Below, piece after piece: positions 1 through 8,154 of a stretch of DNA of 39,516 nucleotides (positions are counted from its first letter, which is position 1; each line of letters opens with the position of its first letter). Below the pieces are notes generated by a model that searched no databases, had not been told where the DNA came from, and saw nothing but the letters and a program-made list of their open reading frames with translations. A program made the position numbers and the translations under genes. The DNA is from Betaproteobacteria bacterium (GTDB taxonomy: Bacteria > Pseudomonadota > Gammaproteobacteria > Burkholderiales > Casimicrobiaceae). The stretch lies in the NCBI GenBank assembly GCA_005882995.1, contig VBCY01000007.1, positions 17,461 to 56,976 of the forward strand, given 5' to 3'.

Positions 1-750
1 TACTACGCGTCATCGGTCGAGATCAAAACACCGACCAAGCGCTTTGCCCAGCCGCAAGGCGGTTACGATCGCGATACTGGAGAGGGCGTCGGGCATCTGT
101 TCAAGTTCGACGCGAAGGGCAGCCTCATCGCTGACATCACGCTCGGTGAGGGTTCCGTCTATCACCCTGGTGGCATCGACTACGACGGCCGCTACATCTG
201 GGTGCCGGTGTCCGAGTACCGCCCGAACAGCCGCGCGATTATCTATCGGGTCGATCCGGAAACGATGAAGGCCGTCGAAGTGTTCCGCTATGGTGATCAC
301 ATCGGTGGCATCGTGCACAACACCGACGACAACACTCTGCATGGAGTCACCTGGGGCTCGCGCCGCTTCTATCGCTGGACGCTCGACAGCCAGGGTGGCG
401 TCAGCAACGCTGGCACGCCGCCCGAACAACTGCGCGTGACCAACCGCGCGCTCTACATCGATTACCAGGACTGCAAGTATCTCGGTCGCCGCGAGATGCT
501 CTGCTCCGGTCTCAACAACTATCAACCCAAGAAGGATGGTCCAAGGTTTAGCCTCGGTGGCTTCGAAATCGTCGACCTTGCAACCAACCTTGCGGTCTAT
601 CAGGTACCGGTTGAACTGTGGACGGAGTCCGGACTGCCGATGACGTACAACCCGATGTGGATCGAACCTACCGCCACCGGCCTGCGCGCCTACTTCATGC
701 CGGAAGACGAGAAGTCAACGCTCTACGTCTATGACATCGACGTGAAATAA
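1..750 (+). CDS. Partial propeller-like protein (DUF6454-like), 5' end outside window
   Basis: The frame is open from base 1 to a TAA at 748-750, giving the last 249 residues; the true start lies to the left. The translation is rich in short beta-strand repeats with aromatic and Gly-Gly turns (YHPGGIDYDGRYIWVPVSEY, then GDHIGGIVHNTDDNTLHGVTWG), as in secreted or periplasmic six-bladed propellers of the SMP-30 / DUF6454 kind. I see no catalytic motif that would assign a reaction. It is convergent with the TRAP permease genes that follow, so it is not in their operon. The family name is from memory and only moderately certain; a sugar-lactonase-like or plain scaffold role are both possible. Confidence 0.6.
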   Translation, partial: YYASSVEIKTPTKRFAQPQGGYDRDTGEGVGHLFKFDAKGSLIADITLGEGSVYHPGGIDYDGRYIWVPVSEYRPNSRAIIYRVDPETMKAVEVFRYGDHIGGIVHNTDDNTLHGVTWGSRRFYRWTLDSQGGVSNAGTPPEQLRVTNRALYIDYQDCKYLGRREMLCSGLNNYQPKKDGPRFSLGGFEIVDLATNLAVYQVPVELWTESGLPMTYNPMWIEPTATGLRAYFMPEDEKSTLYVYDIDVK

Positions 751-777
751 GAGCTCTGAATCGCGGGAGCGCAACCG

Positions 778-2157
778 CTACTCCATCATCGCCGGCAGCG
801 CAGTCGCCAGATCGGGAAAGCGCCATAGTAAAGCTATGGTGAGGAGTTGAATCACGATGAACGGCAGCGCCCCCTTGTAGATGTCACGCGTCGTGACGTC
901 GCGCGGTGCGATCGAGCGCAGGAAGAACAAGGCGAAACCCGACGGCGGCATCAGGAAGCTCGTTTGCACCGTCAGCGCCATCAATGCCGTGATCCAGATC
1001 GGGTGCGCTCCGAGCGCGAGCAGCGGCGGTATGGCAATCGGCACGACCAGCAAGACGATCTCGAGGGCATCGAGAAAAAAGCCGAAGCAGAAAGTGACGG
1101 CGAAAACCGCGATCACTGCGGCCGTGAGCCCTCCCGGCAGAAGGCTCAGCAGCGCGTGCACGGTCTGCACGCCGTTGAGCCCGCGAAAGACCAGGGTGAA
1201 TGTTGACGCACCGGCGAGCAACAGGAACATCATGCCGGTGAGGCGCATGACCATGCGCACCGTCTCCGCCCAGCGCGCCCACGTCAGCTCGCCGCGAACC
1301 CAGGCGTAGATCGTGGCGACAATGGCGCCGAGGGCGGCCGCCTCGACGGTATAGACGCGCCCGGTGACGATCGAGCCCAGGAGCAGCGCAATAAAAGCCA
1401 GGGGCCCGATCACGACGATGAGCACGCGCGACCAGGGAAGTCGTTTGCGCCGCGCTTCCGGCAAGGGAGGACAATGCGCCGGACGCACCAGAGCCACTGC
1501 GATCACGTAGACGAGATAGAGAAGCAGCAGTATTCCCACCGGCGCCAGCATCCCTGCGTAAATATCCTTGATGATGAGTGCGCCGTGCACGTCTTCGCCG
1601 CGCATGATCTGCGCCTCGGCGTTGGCGCCGCGCATGAGATCCGCCAGCACGATCAGAATGATCGATGGCGGCAGCACGGTCCCGAGCGTTCCCGCGCTGC
1701 ATACCACGCCGCTGGCCAGGCTCTTTTTGTAGCCCGCAGACAACATCGCCGGCAACGCGAGCAATCCCAAGGTCAAGACCGACGCTCCGACAGCGCCTGT
1801 CGTCGGCGCCAGCAGCGCGCCCAGAATTACCGTCGAGATCGACAAACCGCCGGCGCGAGATCCGAACAAACCGCTCATCGCTTCCAGCAATTCGGCGGCG
1901 AGCGTCGTGCGCTGCATGATCACTCCCAGATAAACGAACAGGGGAATCGCCTGCAGCAAGTCGTTTTCCATCAGTCCGATCAGCCGTTGCGGCAGCGCGG
2001 TAAGCAGCGGCAGATCGAACGCACCAAGAAAGTGGCCGATCACGGAGAACAACAGGGCGGTGCCGATCAAGGTGAAGCCGACCGGAAAGCCGAAAGGCAA
2101 CAGCAGGAACACGGTCGCGAACATGATGAGACCGAGCCCGGGGATGAGCCAGCTCAC
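778..2157 (-). CDS. TRAP transporter large permease subunit (DctM-type)
   Basis: This 459-residue protein is almost entirely hydrophobic, with about a dozen predicted membrane segments. It carries the family pattern of paired re-entrant regions with Thr/Gly/Pro runs (GALLAPTTGAVGASVLTLG, GTLGTVLPPSIILIVLADLM, QTSFLMPPSGFALFFL). TRAP large subunits form the elevator-type channel that moves organic acids with sodium across the inner membrane. The start is a GTG at 2157 that overlaps the TGA of the upstream dctQ by four bases, so the two are translationally coupled. The usual third partner, a periplasmic DctP protein, is not adjacent. By length and sequence feel it resembles the mannitol/chloroaromatic TRAP group, but the substrate cannot be read from sequence. 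Confidence 0.9.
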   Translation of the reverse strand: MSWLIPGLGLIMFATVFLLLPFGFPVGFTLIGTALLFSVIGHFLGAFDLPLLTALPQRLIGLMENDLLQAIPLFVYLGVIMQRTTLAAELLEAMSGLFGSRAGGLSISTVILGALLAPTTGAVGASVLTLGLLALPAMLSAGYKKSLASGVVCSAGTLGTVLPPSIILIVLADLMRGANAEAQIMRGEDVHGALIIKDIYAGMLAPVGILLLLYLVYVIAVALVRPAHCPPLPEARRKRLPWSRVLIVVIGPLAFIALLLGSIVTGRVYTVEAAALGAIVATIYAWVRGELTWARWAETVRMVMRLTGMMFLLLAGASTFTLVFRGLNGVQTVHALLSLLPGGLTAAVIAVFAVTFCFGFFLDALEIVLLVVPIAIPPLLALGAHPIWITALMALTVQTSFLMPPSGFALFFLRSIAPRDVTTRDIYKGALPFIVIQLLTIALLWRFPDLATALPAMME

Positions 2158-2717
2158 GTTCGCTCTTCGGCTGCTGCGGGTCTTGATTCGTCCGGGTGGG
2201 CGTGGGGATCGGCGAGCTGCGCGATGTCACGCGCGATGTGACCAGCCGCCTGCAACAGCACCAGCGCGCTGAAGGCGATGAGCAGCACTTTGAACAGCCA
2301 ATACCCCGGGGACCAGGTATCGGAAAATTTCTCGAATACTGCCACCGAGCGGACCATGGTGGGCCAGCTGAACCAGAGCAGCATGCCCGCCCACGGCACG
2401 ATGATGCACAGCGTTCCGATCAAGTCGACCAGCGCTTTGGTCCGCACCGACATGCGGTGATAGAACACGTCGAGCCGCACATGGCCATCCCAGCGCAGCG
2501 CGTAGGCAATGCCGATCGCGAACACTGCTGCGTGCGCGATCTGTCCGAAGTCGTTGGCGAGAATATGCCCGGTGCCGAGCAACTCGCGCAGCGGCCATTG
2601 GCCGAACAGCGTTGCGACCACGAATAGAACCAGCCACGCAAAGCTCTGCCCCACGACGTCGACGACGGCATCGGCTGCGCGGGCGAACGCGCGCAGAGCG
2701 CTTGGAAGGGATCGCAT
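2154..2717 (-). CDS. TRAP transporter small permease subunit (DctQ-type)
   Basis: The protein has 187 residues and four predicted membrane helices. The DctQ hallmark is the stretch ALRWDGHVRLDVFYHRMS followed by a long helix pair; the small subunit stabilises the large one in the inner membrane. An ATG at 2717 opens the frame, but the Shine-Dalgarno match before it is poor. Its TGA overlaps the GTG start of dctM. The gene is divergent from the DUF2905 gene starting at 2788, leaving about 70 bases for two promoters. No dctP lies upstream, so this Q-M pair must use a binding protein encoded elsewhere, or it has lost one. Confidence 0.87.
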   Translation of the reverse strand: MRSLPSALRAFARAADAVVDVVGQSFAWLVLFVVATLFGQWPLRELLGTGHILANDFGQIAHAAVFAIGIAYALRWDGHVRLDVFYHRMSVRTKALVDLIGTLCIIVPWAGMLLWFSWPTMVRSVAVFEKFSDTWSPGYWLFKVLLIAFSALVLLQAAGHIARDIAQLADPHAHPDESRPAAAEERT

Positions 2718-2787
2718 GGCGACGCGAGAGCATAGCGCCGCACGCCGCAGCCTGCCAGCGGCGTTACAATAACGTTGTCATGGTCCG

Positions 2788-2994
2788 ATGCTCATGGCGC
2801 GCTTCCTCATAACATTGGGCGTCATCTTCGTGGTCGCCGGCCTCGCTTGGCCGCTGCTCAGCAAGCTGGGACTGGGTCGGCTGCCCGGCGACATTCACAT
2901 CGAGCGCGAGGGCTTTTCCTTTTTCTTTCCGATCACGACCGGACTGATCATCTCCGCGGTCGTCAGTCTCATCTTCTGGCTGCTGCGCAAGTAG
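2788..2994 (+). CDS. DUF2905 family small membrane protein
   Basis: A 68-residue protein made of two membrane helices joined by a conserved loop, GLGRLPGDIHIEREGFSFFFP, which is the signature of DUF2905. The biochemical role of the family is unknown. An ATG at 2788 is used here; a second ATG at 2794 (MARFLITLG) is equally plausible, and neither has a strong ribosome-binding site. A TACAAT that could serve as a -10 box lies at 2765-2770 without a good -35. The next plus-strand gene begins about 100 bases downstream, so it may or may not share a transcript with it. Confidence 0.85.
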   Translation: MLMARFLITLGVIFVVAGLAWPLLSKLGLGRLPGDIHIEREGFSFFFPITTGLIISAVVSLIFWLLRK

Positions 2995-3090
2995 TCCCGC
3001 ACGCCGCAGGCGCGGTGCAGTACACTCGCGTGACTTCGAGCGGCTCGGCTTAGCGTCGCGTACCGCTCACCCGCCAGAGAGGTCGCATTC

Positions 3091-3408
3091 ATGATCGTCG
3101 ATCTGCGTACATACACCATGGTTCCCGGCCGATTGAAGGCATTTCTCGAGCTCTACGAAGCCGAGGGCTTGCCGGTCCAGAAACGACACCAGCCGAATCT
3201 GATCGGCTACTTCGTCACCGAGATCGGCACGCAAAATCAGGTTGTGCATCTCTGGGGCTACGAAAGCCTCGCCGATCGCGAAAAGCGACGCGCCGCGCTG
3301 GACGCCGATCCCGAATGGATCGCCTACCGTAAGAAGAGTGCGGCGCAAGGCAACGTGCAGCATCAGGAGAACAAGATACTACGGTCGGTATCTTTTTCGC
3401 CCCTGTGA
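3091..3408 (+). CDS. NIPSNAP family protein
   Basis: A 105-residue protein starting MIVDLRTYTMVPGRLKAFLELY, the typical opening of NIPSNAP-domain proteins, which adopt a dimeric ferredoxin-like fold. Further family features are VVHLWGYESLADREKRRAAL and the Asp-Pro-x-Trp turn in the second half. A purine-rich GAGAGG lies about nine bases before the ATG. NIPSNAP genes often sit in catabolic or transport clusters, but their reaction is not established. It is 34 bases upstream of a dctP gene on the same strand, so I place it first in the TRAP/SDR/ChrA transcription unit (inference). Confidence 0.88.
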   Translation: MIVDLRTYTMVPGRLKAFLELYEAEGLPVQKRHQPNLIGYFVTEIGTQNQVVHLWGYESLADREKRRAALDADPEWIAYRKKSAAQGNVQHQENKILRSVSFSPL

Positions 3409-3442
3409 CTGCATGCGAAGAAAACCATCGCAGGAGGAAACC

Positions 3443-4441
3443 ATGCCGAAGAGTCTGATTCGAATCGTCTCGTCATGCATCGCCCTCGCCGCGCTCGCGG
3501 TGGCGATCACCGCCCAGGCTCAGGTCAACTTGCGTCTCGGTCATTACGTCACCGAAACGCACCCGATGGGCGCAGCCGCGAAGCAGTTTGCCGACAAAGT
3601 CGCCGCGCGCACCAACGGCGCGGTCAAGGTGCAGATCTTTCCCGCCAATGCGCTCGGAAATCCCGACGAGGTGCTCGAGCAAACCCGCAACGGGGTGATC
3701 GACATGGCATTGCCGACAACCGGCCAGCTCGGCAAATACGACAAGGCGTTCGCCGCGGTGTCGCTGCCGTTCCTCTACGACAATCTCGACCAGGCGCGCA
3801 AGGCGATCGACGGGCCGATGCAGGAATGGCTTTCGGGGCTCGCAGCCAACTCGGGCTTCATGCTGCTCGGCGCCTGGGAGTACGGTTTCCGCAACATGAC
3901 CAATAACGTGCGTCCGATCAACAGTCCGGACGACGTCAAAGGCCTCAAAATTCGCACTCCGCCGGAGATCGAGATCGAGTCGGCGATGCAGGCGCTGGGC
4001 GCCAACGTGCAGAAGATCAACTTCAGCGAACTCTATCTCGCATTGTCGCAGGGCGTTGTCGACGGCGAGGAGAATCCGATCGCGACGATCATCAGCATCA
4101 AGCTGCAGGAGGTCCAGAAGTACCTCGCGATGACCCGGCATGTCTACCAGGCGATCTTCCCGGTGATCAATCCGAAGTCGTGGGCCAAGCTATCCCCCGA
4201 GCAGCAGAGAATCGTCAAGGAAGAGATCGCCGCCGCCGGGGCGAGCGAGCGCGCGATGCTGCAGGCGCAGGAAGATGAGGCCATCGCCAAACTGGAGGCC
4301 GCGGGGATGAAAGTCACTCGGCCGAATCTCGCGCCGTTCCGCGCTCAGATGGCTCCTGCTTACGCCAAGATCTCGGCCTACGCAGGCGAAGCCAACGTCA
4401 GGAAAGTGCAGCAATACGTCGAGCAGGCGCGCGGCAAGTAG
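3443..4441 (+). CDS. TRAP transporter substrate-binding protein DctP
   Basis: This 332-residue periplasmic binding protein begins with a Sec signal peptide (MPKSLIRIVSSCIALAALAVAITAQAQ). The mature part starts VNLRLGHYVTETHPMG, as is usual for DctP proteins. The conserved GLKIRTP segment carries the arginine that in this family salt-bridges the substrate carboxylate. The start was chosen at 3443 because AGGAGG lies five bases before it; the frame itself is open well upstream. It is followed 19 bases later by the large permease, giving gene order P-M-Q. The protein should capture an organic acid and hand it to the permease; the exact ligand is unknown. Confidence 0.93.
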   Translation: MPKSLIRIVSSCIALAALAVAITAQAQVNLRLGHYVTETHPMGAAAKQFADKVAARTNGAVKVQIFPANALGNPDEVLEQTRNGVIDMALPTTGQLGKYDKAFAAVSLPFLYDNLDQARKAIDGPMQEWLSGLAANSGFMLLGAWEYGFRNMTNNVRPINSPDDVKGLKIRTPPEIEIESAMQALGANVQKINFSELYLALSQGVVDGEENPIATIISIKLQEVQKYLAMTRHVYQAIFPVINPKSWAKLSPEQQRIVKEEIAAAGASERAMLQAQEDEAIAKLEAAGMKVTRPNLAPFRAQMAPAYAKISAYAGEANVRKVQQYVEQARGK

Positions 4442-4460
4442 CGCAAGGTCGGGCCGCGTC

Positions 4461-5753
4461 ATGCTGGTGCTGGCGATCTTCGGCGTCCTCGTCCTGCTGA
4501 TCCTGCTGGGCATGCCGATCGCCGTGGCCATGGGGCTCACCGCGATCGGCTTCTTCGTCGGCCTCGACGAGGCTCAGATGCTCGGCGCGACCGCGCAACG
4601 GATGTACGCGGCGGTGACATCGTTCCCGCTGCTGGCGATTCCCTTCTTCCTGCTTGCCGGTAATCTGATGAATACCGGCGGCATGACGACGCGCCTGTTC
4701 GCGTTTGCGCGCGCGTTGCTGGGCCACATCCGCGGCGGGTTGGCGCATGTCAGCGTGCTGGCGTCGATGATCTTCGCCGGCGTCACCGGCGCGGCTCTGG
4801 CTGAGGCGATGGGTTTGGGGAAGATCGAGATCAAGGCGATGGAGGACGGCGGTTTCGATCCAGGATTTGCCGCCGCCGTAACGGCCGCGTCTTCGACCAT
4901 CGGGCCGGTAATCCCGCCTTCGATACCACTGGTCATCTATGGCGCGTTAGCCGAGACATCGGTCGGTGCGCTGTTCCTTGGCGGCTTCATACCCGGCGTG
5001 ATGATGGGTATCGCGATCATGATCATCATTTATGTCATCGCCACCCGCCGTGTCTATCCACGCGAGGCGCGCGCGTCGCTCGCGGTGGTCGGACGCACCC
5101 TTGTCGACGGTTTCGCAGGCCTGCTCGCACCGGTAATCATCATGGGCGGCATCCTCGGCGGTATTTTCACGCCGACCGAGGCCGGCGTTGCGGGATCGCT
5201 GTACGCGTTGCTGGTCGGGGCGTTCGTCTATCGAGAGCTGGATTGGCGGCAGTTACGGCAAATCCTTTGGGAAACCATCGATCAGACGGTTCGCGTGATG
5301 TTCATCATCGCTGCCGCCGGGCTCTTCGGCTGGCTGCTCATTTACCTGCGCGCTCCGGACACCGTCGTCTATGCGATGACCGGACTCGCCTCGGAGCCTT
5401 GGCAGGTGCTGCTCATTCTCAACGTCATCCTGCTGGTCCTCGGCTGCTTCATGGAAGGCATCGCGATCATGCTGCTCACCGTGCCGATGTTCCTGCCACT
5501 GCTCGCCAAGTTCGGTATCAGTCCCCTCCACTTCGGCGTCGTGATGACGTTGAACCTGATGATCGGCCTTCTGACACCCCCCGTAGGGATGGTGCTCTAC
5601 GCCATGGCGACCATTTCCGGAGTGTCCATAGGCCGCCTCGTTCGCGAGCTGGTGCCATTCATCATTGCTCTCGCCGTCGTGCTGTTCCTGATCACCTATG
5701 TCCCGTCTCTCGTGACCTGGTTGCCGTCCAGGTTTTTCCCGGGTGTACGATGA
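4461..5753 (+). CDS. TRAP transporter large permease subunit DctM
   Basis: 430 residues, very hydrophobic from the first residue (MLVLAIFGVLVLLILLGMPIAVAMG). It has the TRAP-large landmarks: FPLLAIPFFLLAGNLMNTGGMT, the ASSTIGPVIPPSIPLVIYG hairpin, and NLMIGLLTPPVGMVLY near the end. It forms the sodium-coupled transport core with the DctP and DctQ proteins encoded on either side. Its final codons overlap the start of dctQ in an ATGA arrangement (5750-5753), which implies coupled translation. It belongs to the classic 430-residue DctM branch, unlike the 459-residue paralogue at 778-2157. Confidence 0.94.
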   Translation: MLVLAIFGVLVLLILLGMPIAVAMGLTAIGFFVGLDEAQMLGATAQRMYAAVTSFPLLAIPFFLLAGNLMNTGGMTTRLFAFARALLGHIRGGLAHVSVLASMIFAGVTGAALAEAMGLGKIEIKAMEDGGFDPGFAAAVTAASSTIGPVIPPSIPLVIYGALAETSVGALFLGGFIPGVMMGIAIMIIIYVIATRRVYPREARASLAVVGRTLVDGFAGLLAPVIIMGGILGGIFTPTEAGVAGSLYALLVGAFVYRELDWRQLRQILWETIDQTVRVMFIIAAAGLFGWLLIYLRAPDTVVYAMTGLASEPWQVLLILNVILLVLGCFMEGIAIMLLTVPMFLPLLAKFGISPLHFGVVMTLNLMIGLLTPPVGMVLYAMATISGVSIGRLVRELVPFIIALAVVLFLITYVPSLVTWLPSRFFPGVR

Positions 5754-6253
5754 GGCGGGTAAGCGAACGCACTGGAACATTGCTTCGCGCATTATGCATG
5801 GCGACCTTCGGCACGATCTGCGTTCTGATGACCGTCGGCGTGGCCAACCGATTTTTGCCGCTGGGCAGCTTCGGCTGGTCGGACGAGATCGTCGAGCTCA
5901 TGCAGGTGTGGACCGTGTTCATCGGCGCAGCGGAGCTGTGGCGCTGCGGCTTGCACTTTCGCGTCGACATCGTGCCGCAGCAGCTCGCCGGAACGTTGAC
6001 CGGCAAGGCGCTCGATATTCTGCTGCTGGCGTGCTCGCTCGTTTTTCTCATCGTCTTCACCTGGCAGGCGTTCACTCTGACGCGCAATGCAATTAACGTC
6101 TCGCCGATCTTCGCGTTGTCGCGCCGCCTCTGGTACGCGCCGATGCCGCTATCCGGTGCGTTAATGATCGTCTTTACACTGTCGAGCCTCGCCGCGGCGA
6201 TTCGCGCCCCGGCGCGGCGCAAGGAGACCGATGAACCCGCAAAGTACCTTTGA
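5750..6253 (+). CDS. TRAP transporter small permease subunit DctQ
   Basis: A 167-residue four-helix membrane protein. The ATG at 5750 overlaps the dctM stop; the frame runs open further upstream, but that part is only a shadow of dctM. The family pattern includes NRFLPLGSFGWSDEIVELMQVWTVFIGAAELWR followed by HFRVDIVP, where the His-x-Arg-x-Asp piece is typical of DctQ. Its 3' end overlaps the next gene, an SDR, by 23 bases, so the dehydrogenase is made from the same message. It completes a full P-M-Q transporter. Confidence 0.9.
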   Translation: MRRVSERTGTLLRALCMATFGTICVLMTVGVANRFLPLGSFGWSDEIVELMQVWTVFIGAAELWRCGLHFRVDIVPQQLAGTLTGKALDILLLACSLVFLIVFTWQAFTLTRNAINVSPIFALSRRLWYAPMPLSGALMIVFTLSSLAAAIRAPARRKETDEPAKYL

Positions 6254-7046
6254 TTACCGCGCATTGTTCGATCTCTCGGCCAAAGTCGCGCTCGTGGTCG
6301 GCGGCGGCTCGGGCATCGGCCAGGCCGGCGCCGAAGGCATGGCCGCCCATGGCGCGCAGCTTGTCGTCGCCGACGTCAATGCGAAGGACGCCGCTGGCGT
6401 CGCTGAGCGCATCCATAAGGCGGGGGGCAAGGCGACCTCACTGCAGATAGACGTGCGAGACACCGCTGCAGTCGATACCATGATCGAGCGCGTCGTACGC
6501 GAGCACGGCAGGATCGACGTGCTGCTGACCACGCCGGCGGTCAATCTTCGCAAGCGCTTCCTCGATTACACCGACGAGGAATTCGACCGTGTGATCGAGT
6601 TGAACCTCAAGGGTACGTTCCGTGTCGCTCGTGCCTACGCCCGCCACATGGTCGAGAAAAAACGCGGCAGCTTGATCCTCATGGCGTCGATACGTGCGCT
6701 CAACGTCGAGCCGGGACAGAGCATCTACGCTTCAACCAAGGCCGGCATCGTGCAGATGACCCGCGGACTCGCTGTCGAACTGGGGCCGCACGGGGTGCGC
6801 GCCAATGCGCTCGCGCCCGGCATCGTGGCCACGCCACTAACCCAGCCGATCACTGCCAACCCCGCGTGGAACGAGGCTTACGCCAGGCGCTGCGCACTCG
6901 GACGGTGGGCCGCGCCGGAGGAAATGGCGGGTCCAATCATCTTCCTGGCATCTGAGGCGAGCAGTTATCTCACGGGAACCACCATCTTCGCCGATGCCGG
7001 ATGGACAGCGATCGACGGCCGCTTCGAGCCGCAGCTCAAGGCATGA
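6231..7046 (+). CDS. Short-chain dehydrogenase/reductase (SDR), NAD(P)-dependent
   Basis: 271 residues with all classical SDR elements: the dinucleotide-binding GGGSGIG at residues 24-30, an Asp at the end of strand 2 (VVADVN) favouring NAD, Asn125 in LNLKGTF, Ser153, and the Tyr166-x-x-x-Lys170 pair in IYASTKAG. The usual NNAG motif after strand 4 is replaced by TTPAVN, which is tolerated in some members. AAGGAG at 6221-6226 sets the ATG at 6231, inside the end of dctQ. Its stop overlaps the first chrA gene by ATGA. Given its place behind a TRAP transporter, it probably oxidises the imported hydroxyacid or a derivative (inference); the substrate is not defined. Confidence 0.92.
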   Translation: MNPQSTFDYRALFDLSAKVALVVGGGSGIGQAGAEGMAAHGAQLVVADVNAKDAAGVAERIHKAGGKATSLQIDVRDTAAVDTMIERVVREHGRIDVLLTTPAVNLRKRFLDYTDEEFDRVIELNLKGTFRVARAYARHMVEKKRGSLILMASIRALNVEPGQSIYASTKAGIVQMTRGLAVELGPHGVRANALAPGIVATPLTQPITANPAWNEAYARRCALGRWAAPEEMAGPIIFLASEASSYLTGTTIFADAGWTAIDGRFEPQLKA

Positions 7047-7609
7047 CAGTAGCCGACCCGTCGCAAGCGGTGGCTCGCGCACAGGTCGGCGCAGGTGACC
7101 TTTTTTTCGGCTTTCTCAAGGTCGGTATCTCGGGCTTTGGAGGCGTGATGCCTTTTGCGCGACGCATGCTCGTCGAAGAGCGCGGCTGGCTTAGCGAACG
7201 TGAATTCACCGAAGTGCTGTCACTGTCGCAGTTTCTGCCCGGCCCCAACATCATCAATGTGTCGATCATCGTCGGCAAGCGTTTTCGAGGCCCGCTCGGC
7301 GCGCTGATCGCCAGCGTCGGATTGATGCTGATGCCGTTCCTCATCGTGCTGGCGATCGCCGCCCTGTACGGGCGTTTCGCAAGCCTCGATGCGGTACGCG
7401 GGGGGACGGCCGCCGTATCATCAGCCGCGACCGGCCTCATCATCGCGATGGGTCTCAAAATGGCACGCCCGCTCGCGGGGAGCGCGTGGCCGCTGCTGAT
7501 CGCGGCCCTGGGCTTCATCGCACTGGGGCTGCTGCGCGTGCCGCTGCTATGGGCACTGCTCGTACTGGCTCCGCTATCAGTGGCGATCGCCTGGCGGACT
7601 CGCCGATGA
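7043..7609 (+). CDS. Chromate transporter ChrA, short form, first half
   Basis: A 188-residue membrane protein with one CHR domain. Landmarks are GFLKVGISGFGGVMPFARR (the Phe-Gly-Gly motif) and LSLSQFLPGPNIINVS (the Pro-Gly-Pro motif), followed by about five hydrophobic segments. Short-chain CHR proteins are encoded as pairs that together equal one long ChrA; this gene and the next (7606) are such a pair. The start ATG overlaps the SDR stop (7043-7046), and its stop overlaps the next start in the same way. The known function of the family is proton-coupled efflux of chromate, with sulfate-analogue specificity; the real substrate here is unproven. Confidence 0.9.
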   Translation: MTVADPSQAVARAQVGAGDLFFGFLKVGISGFGGVMPFARRMLVEERGWLSEREFTEVLSLSQFLPGPNIINVSIIVGKRFRGPLGALIASVGLMLMPFLIVLAIAALYGRFASLDAVRGGTAAVSSAATGLIIAMGLKMARPLAGSAWPLLIAALGFIALGLLRVPLLWALLVLAPLSVAIAWRTRR

Positions 7610-8133
7610 TCCCTCCGGTGCTCATCGAGCTCGTCGAGCAGTTCGGATTGCTGTCCTTTCTCGCCATCGGCGGCGTCAACGCGCTCATTCCCGAAATCCA
7701 TCGCCGGGTCGTCGACGTCTACCAGTGGATGAGCAATGCCGAGTTCGCACAAGCATTCGCCATCTCGCAAGCGTCACCGGGCCCCAACATGCTCATCGTC
7801 AGCGTTATCGGATGGAAGGTCTATGGATTTCTCGGCGCGCTGGTCGCCACGCTCGCCATCTGCGCGCCGTCGTCGGTGCTCACTTTCGCCATCGCTCACG
7901 TCTGGGACCGCTTTCGTGACGCGCCGCTACGCGCGGCGATCCAGCGTGGGCTCGCACCGGTGACGGTCGGCCTGGTGCTGGCCAGCGGCTACGTCCTCGC
8001 CCGCACTGCGGACGAAACCCTGCCAGCGTATGCCATCACAGCGGCAACTGCGGCGCTCGCGCTGATCACCCGAGTGCATCCGCTGTGGTTCCTGATAACC
8101 GCAGCGGCGCTTGGCGCATTCGGCGTCGCCTGA
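7606..8133 (+). CDS. Chromate transporter ChrA, short form, second half
   Basis: 175 residues, the partner of the preceding CHR protein. It keeps the same two landmarks in diverged form: FLAIGGVNALIPEI and AISQASPGPNMLIVSVIGWK. Four to five membrane helices follow. The ATG at 7606 overlaps the previous stop in an ATGA unit, which would secure equal expression of the two halves, as expected if they form a heteromer with opposite topology. Twenty-one bases after its stop the Fpg-like gene begins on the same strand. Confidence 0.9.
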   Translation: MIPPVLIELVEQFGLLSFLAIGGVNALIPEIHRRVVDVYQWMSNAEFAQAFAISQASPGPNMLIVSVIGWKVYGFLGALVATLAICAPSSVLTFAIAHVWDRFRDAPLRAAIQRGLAPVTVGLVLASGYVLARTADETLPAYAITAATAALALITRVHPLWFLITAAALGAFGVA

Positions 8134-8154
8134 CACTCAGCCGTTCTTCGCTCG

